A stretch of DNA of 64,000 nucleotides from Nageia nagi (lineage: Eukaryota; Pinophyta), in the NCBI GenBank assembly GCA_050084985.1, contig JBITNC010000001.1:88598001-88662000 (forward strand), read 5' to 3'. Below the pieces are notes generated by a model. It did not search any database and was not told the origin of the DNA. It worked only from the letters and a program-made list of their open reading frames with translations. The position numbers were made by a program, and so were the translations under genes. Positions within the stretch are counted from its first letter, which is position 1, and every line of letters starts with the position of its first letter. Below are positions 56,480 to 64,000 of the stretch, one piece after another.

Positions 56480-57192
56480 CATAGTTTTAAATTAAATTCA
56501 TTAAATTATAATATGATTGAAGATATTTTGTATAGAAAAAATTATGATGGCATGTTATTAATATGTATACAGCTAGCTAAAGTTGTCAGAATATTACATG
56601 AATTTTATCTAGGCATTGTCAAAGGTCATTTTTCTAGTTATACTACAACCACAAAAATCTTACAAGTTGGATACTACTAGCCATCAATTTATATAGAATC
56701 TTTTCATATTGCTAAAGAATGTGATAAATTTCATAAATTCATTGGAAGGAGGAGAATGGAAATAATATCGCTTCAACCTATCACAATTGATGAGCCATTG
56801 CAATAATGGGGATTGGATTTCATTGAAATGATTAATCCTTGTTCATTATTAGGTAATAGGTTTATTTTAAATGCAATTGATTATTTTACCAGATAGACTG
56901 AAATGGCTACAACTAAGAATGCATTCAAGATACCATTATGGAATTTATGGAAAAAATATTACTTATTTTGGTATTCCTCAAACTACCATACCTGATAATG
57001 GTCCAACAAAATTAGGAACAAGACTTTTAGAATTCTATCTGAAGTATGGAATTTACTAGAAGACTTCATCAAATTATTACCCACAAGGTAATGGTTTGGC
57101 AGAGTCTACAAACAAGAATTAACTTCAAATTCTAAAATGAATTGTTAATGAAAATTAGAAAGATTGGGATAAAATTTAGATCTTACTCTCTG
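56480..57192 (+). pseudogene. Gypsy integrase, N-terminal and core
   Basis: DILYRKNYDGMLLICI and KVVRILHEFYLGIVKGHFSS (56520-56640) form the linker and first His of the HHCC zinc finger; CDKFHKF near 56730 is its Cys part. WGLDFIEMINPCSLLGNRFI, LNAIDYFTR (56810-56890) is the core with the first catalytic Asp. The frame then runs through TPDNGPTKLGTRL-like codons near 56990. It is interrupted at 57192 by the solo LTR. Confidence 0.9.
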
Positions 57193-57876
57193 TGTAGACT
57201 AAAAATAATGCATGAATAATAAATTCAAGCACTATTTTTATACAATATATTATTATAGAATATATCATAAATATGGCATAATTACAAACATGATAAATGA
57301 AGTACCTTCATTAGATTCAAATCAATATGAAATAATAGAGATCATACATCGATCACATCAACATACCATGATCAACAAACATCATTATCAACCTAACAAA
57401 AGCACATCGTCAATGGCCTATAATATGTAGATCCACAAGTAAAAATTGAAATGCATGAGTAATATGAAAGGTATAATAGATCTACAAGTAAAAATTGAAA
57501 TATATGAAGTAAGATGAAGGGTATAGTAGATCTAAGAATAGGTGGTATTACAAAACACCATTGTGGGTAGGATAAAATGATATTACATGTTCCAATCTTT
57601 CTCTCTAGCTATCTTTATATATCAGATTTGGTCCTTGTGTGTTGCTTTTGATATTCCTTTATAGCAACATTATGATCCTCTTTTATTCTTGAGATCATTG
57701 TATATTACATTGTGTGTGGTGTCTTTCTTGATATTTGACACCTCTTACATTATATAATGGTCCATTACATTGATTACATTGCCTTGGATATATTTTAACC
57801 CTTTTTACAATAAATATTCATTGATGCTATAAAATGAATTATTTAACATAAAGAAATTTATTTTTAGGCATCTACA
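57193..57876 (-). mobile_element. Solo LTR of the TGTAGA family inside integrase
   Basis: It starts TGTAGACTAAAAATAATG and ends TTAGGCATCTACA; the same ends occur on the LTRs of 32074-39373. It lies in the same plus-strand orientation as those LTRs appear, so the original element read the minus strand. Flanking CTCTG (57188-57192) and CTCTA (57877-57881) are a target duplication with one transition. No internal sequence remains, as after recombination between two LTRs. The integrase frame continues on both sides. Confidence 0.85.
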
Positions 57877-58355
57877 CTCTAGGCTAATCAAGTTTCATAT
57901 AAATTTTCGATCAAAAATTCTCCTTATGTCTTGGTTTATGGTAAAAGAGAAATTTTACCGATACCTATTGAGCTCTAGACATTAAAATTGCTTAAGTAAT
58001 ATGAAATGTAAGAAATCAACTTAGTTGAATCAATGATTCTTGAATTATTATATTTAGAAGAAATCCAGAAATATGCTTACAAGGAATTACATAAGAGAAA
58101 TAGTGTGGTCAAACATTGGTTTGAAAAAAAGTGCTCATCCTCTATTTCATTTAAAAGGGGAGATTTGGTTTTAAAATGGGATGAAGACAGAGCAAAGGCC
58201 GACTGATATAGAAAGTTTGATTCACTATGGTTAAGATATTATATCATAGCATGAGAGATTTCATCAAACACATATGATATGGAATGAATGGATGGTCAAA
58301 TTATTTTTTTCACCATGAACGACCAACATTTGAAATATTATAGTGCAACATAAAT
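57877..58355 (+). pseudogene. Gypsy integrase, C-terminal part
   Basis: The plus strand reads FSIKNSPYVLVYGKREILPI (57910-57970), then ESMILELLYLEEIQKYAYKE (58025-58085), then VVKHWFEKKCSSSISFKRGD, LVLKWDEDRAKADWYRKFDS LW (58105-58230), and ends MNDQHLKYY near 58340. SP-x-x-L-VYG-x-E-x-x-LPI and F-x-x-GDLVLKWD...K-x-x-x-KFDSLW-GPY-I are the C-terminal integrase and GPF/Y module of Tat-type elements. It is well kept with few stops. Confidence 0.92.
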
Positions 58356-58652
58356 AGTGTAAGCTATCATGTATCACTTGTATATTATATATTATTAATT
58401 CTTGTTTTATGTGCCCTAGTTAGGTTAGTTAGTATGTTTACATATTTTCCTAGGAGTCCATTATGGTAATATCTAAAGTGATTACAATTAATTACATTCA
58501 CATGATGTGTCATTAATACCTTTTTGAGTAGTCATTTGTTTTCCACAAAAATAAGTCCACTGCATTCACTACCTCCCAAAGCCAAAGTTTTAGATCTAAT
58601 TATAAGTTTTATAAGTCCTAATTCAAATTTTTTGAAGAAATTTCCAACCAAT

Positions 58653-60960
58653 ATGGGTAACCAGTAACTCCTTGAAAGCTTATGTATAGATTCTAATGTC
58701 AATTATTTAGACACAACCATTTTAGGAGGATATAGGAATGTCAAGAGTGAACCTATAGAATCTATTTCCTTAGAAGATCAATCCATATGGGATTTAACAT
58801 ATAATACTCCTACCATCCTTCCTTGTATACCCAAAAAGTGTCATCCCTATCCAAAGTTCATAGAGATACTAGACAAGCTTGTAGATATTGAAGCTCGCAT
58901 TGTAAGGAAATATGTAAAAGCCTTATTGGGTATGTATAAGGATTCCCTAGTTGTTGATTTCAAATCCATAATAGTGGAATCACTAGCTAAACTAAAGATT
59001 AAATAAAGTAAGATATAAAAATATTTATTACAATGATTAAATTCATATTATGTTATCCCTCTTAATAATACACTAAAGTAGTATGGGATTTTGACATTCA
59101 AACAAGATATGTGTAGATTTTTGACATTGATTACCATTCTATGTGAAGAAAATAAAAACACTATTCTTATAGAAAAGCACATAGCTATGGCTTCTTGATT
59201 CATCCAAAATTTCTATAAATATGGATTTGATTAGTTCAAATTTATATAGAATAAATTATCCAATTGAATGGAAAATAGGGTAAGGTTTCATCCCTTCAAT
59301 TATCATTCATATATTTATTGGTTGTTAGTACATTAACATCCTAAAGTCTTCCCAATCCTCAAGTTGAACAAAAGAGATAAAAATGAGGGGGGAGAAATAC
59401 TGGTAGATGAGTGGTAAATATGTTATATGTAGAAAATTTCTATTATGATTTTATGAGATTATTTTTGACCCCATTCATATCCTCCATAAAGAGAATCCAT
59501 TCCCCATCTCTCAAAAAACATGAGTATTACTTAAAGCCTATTTTTTTCCCAAAAGGAGAATTTTATTTCAAGGAGAATCACCCTATCATTTGACTATAAT
59601 TCTGTGGAAAAGCTATGAGGTTTCCTTTCTATTCTTCCAACTAGATTTTTGAGATGGAAGTTATTAGAAATATGGATTATATAGATATGGAATGGGTATT
59701 TGGTGCAATTCAAAGTTATAACTACTCAAAAGAGAAATTTCTAGTTGAACATCACCAAGAAGATGAAGGCTATGTAGATGTATGAGATTACAATTCAATA
59801 GCCATATGATTTGAAAGATATGTCTCAAAACTTATTACAGACCAAGAATGTAAAGGCTCCTAATTTTTAAAAAATGATAGAGGGAGCATTTGAAGCTTTT
59901 CAAAATGGTACAAAGGATGGCTCATTTCTATTGACATCCATGTTGAATGTATTATAGAGAGATATTTAACAATAAGCATATAAAATTGAATTACAATATT
60001 CTTCAATAGAAAATAAAAAGTTTTTTAAAGGCTTACAAAGGAGTTTAGAGACATCCAACTAGATGGAGCATAAGAAAAAATGTTTTTTGCAGTATCAAAT
60101 AAAGAGTAAGTAGAAATCCTTACCTTAGCACTATGAGAAAGATAAATAGTTCATTCATGCTTATGAAAAGCAATATGTAGTATGATAAGAGAAATAAACT
60201 CATCCAATTTCATACCCAAAAGATGTAGCCAAACTGAGTAACCTAGTTGTTGACCATAAAAGAAGATGGAAATGGGACTCGAGTTCAAATTTAAATTTTG
60301 ATGGATATGAGAGAAGGACAATCAAACCATGAGATAAGCTAATGGATTCAATTATCAATGTATATCAAAGTGATAGGAAAAAATCCATACAAACCAATGA
60401 AGAATACACTAGAAAGTTACTAGCAAAAGAAGAGAATGTTGTTAAACAAGCAACAAAAGAATAAAAATTAAGACTCACCATGACCAAAAGACTATAGGAA
60501 GAAGAGAAACAATAACAAGTTTCAAAATGACCTACCATGAGCATAGGATAGAGGAAGAGCCTGAGGTTGGAGAAGCCAAGGAAGTTGAAAAAGAAAATAT
60601 GGACCCTTGAAGAGGAGAAGCCTAGTGAGAAGCCCCAAAATTCTTTCAATGCTTTAGAATCTTTGATCAACTATCATGATCTAGAGGATGAAGAAGTAAA
60701 TGTTGCCTTTAAGTAAAAGAAAATGATTACAAAGAGTAGTGCCAATATAAAGAATAAGAATTCCAAATCCTCCATCAAATTTATGAGTTTGAAAGACCAA
60801 GTTACTCATATAATTGGTAAGCCTTCTCCATGTCAAAACCCTTCACTAATACTAATAAAAAATTCTCCATATGGTACAAGAAATATGAAGATTTTATCTT
60901 TAGATTTAGATACTTCAATCAAAATCTAATATAAAATAAAATATTTGAACTTGCATTCAA
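58653..60960 (+). pseudogene. Extra 3' reading frame of the gypsy element, unknown protein
   Basis: ATG at 58653 opens a frame that runs to TAA at 59004 with one early stop: LCIDSNVNYLDTTILGGYRN, IESISLEDQSIWDLTYN, PKFIEILDKLVDIEARIVRK. Frame-shifted pieces follow: RFLTLITILCEENKNTILIE, RFHPFNYHSYIYWLLVH, HPKVFPILKLNKRDKNEGGE, then HSPSLKKHEYYLKPIFFPKG, FEMEVIRNMDYIDMEWVFGA. The last third (60240-60960) is Lys/Glu/Ser-rich with likely coiled coil. About 2.3 kb of consistent plus-strand coding bias suggests one former protein of some 750 residues. It follows integrase by 300 bp, where some Tat-like elements carry an extra ORF. I see no signal peptide or membrane segment typical of an env-like protein. 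Function unknown. Confidence 0.6.
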
Positions 60961-61089
60961 ATGATTTTGGGAAACTTGCAAAGAAACCACCTGAGTCTTT
61001 TCCTATTATGATCATTTTGGGAATGCCTGATCAATCATTAGTTTTGAGTTTGGTGATAGCACACTCATAAAGCCTATAAACTATAAATC

Positions 61090-61500
61090 TTACTTCATAA
61101 GGTATTTATAATTTTTTCATTCACTTTATATCCCTAGGAATAATATTAAAGGCTTTTTTAAAATCTATGAATCAAATAAATAGATCTTCTTTACTATTTT
61201 GAAAATTTTCAACAATAATTCAAAATGTTAGTACAGTATTAATCATTTAGTATTTGATTATAAAATTAGGTTGGCCTTTAGCTCTTAATTTATTTCCATC
61301 AAGGTAATTGCTAATTTTATGTTCTAGAATACTACCATAGAGTTTAAAAAGTAAATTATATGTCATTATAATTAGATAAATTATTCTTATCCCTAGTATT
61401 ATAGATAGGCAAGATTAAGCTTATAGTCCATTATTTAGGGAATCTAGTTTGGATATTTACAATCCCAAACACTCATGGTAAATAAAAATGTTACAAGATT
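61090..61500 (-). pseudogene. LINE reverse transcriptase fragment, second LINE type
   Basis: Minus strand reads WTISLILPIYNTRDKNNLSN, then in the next frame LYGSILEHKISNYLDGNKLR, AKGQPNFIIKY, then NFQNSKEDLFI, FIDFKKAFNIIPRDI. PIYK-x-GD-x-x-x-x-x-NYR-I, LYGSILE, A-x-GQ-GFR-x-x-ST-D and FVDF-KAFD-VPR are motifs 0-3 of non-LTR RT. The wording differs from the L1-like element at 41-45 kb, so this is another clade. Only the N-terminal half is present; the gypsy 3' ORF ends about 100 bp to the left. Confidence 0.8.
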
Positions 61501-64000
61501 CAAGTGGGTTTATAAGATAAATTATACTTACAAGGATTATATAGCTAAGATAATTATATTAATATCCACAAGTGAACAACAAGATCAAAGTGACTAGGAA
61601 GTACAACCAAAGAAATAAAGAGGAACTAGGGAAAAAAATTCATAAAGAAGAGATCTAATTGATAAATAAATAAGAAAATAAATACTAGGATGATGAGTTT
61701 TGAAAAAATCACCAAACCTAAACTCTATGGTTACAATGTCAAATTTTTCTTGATATCTAAGGTTGAAGGACTATTAGTGTCTATGAAAAAAGTGGTAATA
61801 AGAAATTACCTATATTATCTTGATAAAAAAATATAAAATAGTACCTTGATGTTAATCATAAATAGTTATGGAGACTAATATGAAGAGGTTTTTAGGTGAA
61901 TTGGATGATGATTCTTGATAAATATTATTGATGAATCAACATGTCATTCTCTATGTGAAAGCTAGAAGTATCTCAAGAGTACTTCTCCCCTAATAAGATC
62001 AATGGGTTAAAAGAAGGATGTGAATAACTTGGTAGTGATGGGGATCTCCTTTGAATTTCTATATCTATATGATATATATTTTTAAATATAAAATACCAAA
62101 CACCATCAATCAAGATACTAAAATAAGGTGGAGAGATAATTGCTAGAGTTTCTAAATAAAAAGTATAATATTCCTTAGATCTTTTAGTAAATGGGACACC
62201 TAAAAAGGGTGGTAAATGATGATAAATGCAATCCTCCAATAGGATATGGTCATCATATTTAATTCAAATCTAGTGTAAATGCATACTCTCATCTACCTAA
62301 GATAATTATTTAATTCATGTGACCAATGATATTGAATGTAGGAGGGGAAATAAATGGTGACATCAATTGCATAGAGAAAATGTCCTACATATAAGGCTAA
62401 CTTCGGGATTAGGGATAAATAAGGAGATATATATGTCACTAGTGTGTATTATTGATAAATATAATCATGAACCAACATATGAGTGTTCAAATTCAAAGGA
62501 TAAGATTAGGGGGGTGTGGGGGGGTAAGCCAAATTATGTTTAAAGGAGGAAGATGATTAATAGAAAGATAGATAAACTAGAGGAGCAAATAAATCTTAGA
62601 GAAATAAAAATTTTGATATATAGATGAGCATACATACATGATATATTCAAAGAGATAGTGGGTTAGAAATGGATACCTAGCATGTCTATATGTAGAGGTC
62701 CCCATAGATTTAAGTTTCTGAATTTATAGGATGATATTAAAGATAAATTAAAGATGAAGGGATGTAGTTGTAAACTTATCCTAGGTAATGCATTAGGGTA
62801 TCTAGTTATAATGGATTATATATTGATATATTAAAGTTTGAACCCATTCAAAGTGAGCCTAATAAGTGGATCATAGATTGGAAGCCCAAACATTGAACCC
62901 ATTGTGCAAATGGATCAAATAATGGTAAAGAGATACACGTTTTAACGAATATCCTAAAACTAGGATTAGAAATATTAGCAGTATGTAGATACCCCAAAAT
63001 TACACATTTTGAGAATTTATTGATATTTGAGCATTTATTGATATTTGAGCATTTATTGAAAATATTGAAAAAACTAGCAAATTTAGTCAAAAGCATAACA
63101 TTTTGTAGTCAATCAACTAATTGGCTAATTGGCTTGTTGATCCTGTACTCTTTGTAATGAACCTAGAAATAAAAAATAAGATATGTATAAAATATCATTG
63201 ATGACCTCATTTTTCATTCTAATCATATTCTTATCTTGAGATTTTTGATTATTTTATGATTCTTATAGACCAAATATTTGAGAATTATAAGCAACTTGGA
63301 ACTCTATCATTAACATTTAAAAGGTTTTTACAAGAAACCTGCCCTTACATGAAATTCATCAATATTTCTCACCCCACTTTGAGGTGGATTAATATATAAT
63401 CCTTATTAATTCTTATTTTGTATTCTTATATTTCAAGTTCTTATATGTATTGGAGGCTATTTGGAGCATAATTAGAGCTATTGAATCCATAATTTATTAT
63501 ATATTTACTTGTTGCATTTATTATCTATATACAGGCATAATTTAGGTAAAAGTCATCCTAAGTCATTAGGGTTAAGTTAAGGTTTAGATCATATGTGCAT
63601 ACTCATCATTCTTTATCATATTTTAACATAGCCATAATTATTTATCATTGTGTATATCTTTTTTTGTTCATAGTTAAAGTTTAGATCATATTCTTTATTT
63701 ATAAGGTTTGAATATTGATTCATGTCTTAGGGTTTTATAAGATTCATTTTCTAAGCATACTTTGCATATTTGATCATTCCCTTTTGTATTTTTAGCATTA
63801 TCATAGCATAAATCATTATGGGTATTGTTCATCTTGCATATTTTATGAGTTGATGACCTTATTGATATTTTGGTATATGAACATATTTGTCATATATTTG
63901 TATTGTATCATTATAGAATATATTTATCATAGAATTTATCATTTTCATTATCATAGCATCAATCATTATTTATCTTTTTAGCATTATCAAGAATCTAGTG
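61501..64000. other. AT-rich DNA, nothing recognised
   Basis: No coding family was found on either strand. Contents are G-runs at about 62508-62527, an 18-bp tandem repeat at 63012-63062 (ATTTATTGATATTTGAGC units), and loosely repeated CATTATCATAGCAT(A/C)AATCATT near 63800 and 63945. The minus-strand open frames at 62239-61973 and 63096-62848 have no motif. Confidence 0.5.

Larger units (their letters stand above)
51586..60980 (+). mobile_element. Tat/Ogre-like Ty3/gypsy element, plus strand
   Basis: Domains in order on the plus strand: primer site, gag (51690-53000), protease (53430-54044), archaeal-like RNase H (54245-54640), RT (55130-55760), the usual RNase H (55790-56340), integrase (56480-58355, split by a solo LTR), and a long extra reading frame (58653-60960). 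The 3' LTR is not seen; a LINE piece begins at about 61090. The extra RNase H assigns it to the Tat-related branch, though in most described Tat elements it follows, not precedes, RT. Stops and shifts occur throughout. Confidence 0.85.

Noticed and set aside
58653-60960. Reading the 3' ORF as an env-like gene
   Set aside because: No signal peptide, no hydrophobic membrane segment near the C terminus and no cleavage-site-like basic motif are visible; the end is charged instead.
62505-62530. G-rich run (possible G-quadruplex)
   Set aside because: The tracts are few and adjacent to ordinary AT-rich DNA with no associated element; no functional context is visible.
1-64000. CRISPR arrays, bacterial operons, rRNA genes or functional tRNA genes
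   Set aside because: None found; the sequence is plant nuclear in character and no array with regular spacers, rRNA core or well-folding tRNA was seen.

Overview
This window looks like a gene-poor, transposon-packed stretch of a large plant nuclear genome. It is very AT-rich and CpG is scarce almost everywhere. No host gene in it appears intact. The mix of degraded Ty1/copia and Ty3/gypsy LTR retrotransposons, L1-like LINEs, a CACTA-type DNA transposon and pieces of a PLS-class pentatricopeptide-repeat (PPR) gene identifies a land plant. The heavy decay and the style of the elements fit a gymnosperm best (conifer, cycad or Ginkgo type), but that assignment is an inference. Many in-frame stops are TAG/TAA/TGA where the family has Gln, Arg or Trp, as expected from long-term deamination of methylated C.

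Layout. 1-4.96 kb: unrecognised AT-rich DNA with a 0.3-kb direct repeat at its ends. 4.98-13.54 kb: one gypsy-family LTR (+ orientation, terminal TGATA...TATCA) split by a complete 7.86-kb CACTA element (5201-13061, 3-bp target duplication ATA). The CACTA element holds three PPR fragments, a decayed gene of unknown family, and private dispersed repeats. 13.54-22.45 kb: a minus-strand gypsy element (LTR, gag, protease, start of RT) of the same LTR family, itself split by a structurally complete 4.7-kb minus-strand copia element (16096-20821, target duplication CATAC). 22.45-27.34 kb: unrecognised DNA with tandem repeats, a decayed LTR and a second copy of the unknown gene. 27.3-39.7 kb: a minus-strand gypsy element (gag-PR-RT-RNaseH-INT, initiator-Met primer site) whose 5' LTR is split by a 7.3-kb gag-only LTR element (32074-39373). 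39.7-45.1 kb: a minus-strand LINE with endonuclease and reverse transcriptase. 46.5-47.5 kb: a copia gag scrap and a tRNA-derived (SINE-like) sequence. 49-51.6 kb: a stretch unusually rich in CpG that runs into a gypsy LTR end and primer site. 51.6-61 kb: a plus-strand gypsy element of Tat/Ogre type with order gag-PR-archaeal-like RNaseH-RT-RNaseH-INT plus a long extra 3' reading frame, its integrase split by a solo LTR. 61.1-61.5 kb: a piece of a second LINE type. The remainder to 64 kb is unassigned.

The nesting gives a relative history. The copia is younger than the gypsy it sits in, the CACTA is younger than the LTR it splits, and the TGTAGA-LTR family entered two older gypsy elements, once as a full copy and once as a solo LTR. 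The points most worth following are the CACTA element with its PPR fragments, the position of the archaeal-like RNase H ahead of RT together with the unidentified 3' ORF at 58.65-60.96 kb, and the gag-only element that carries an antisense reading frame and a 192-bp tandem array.
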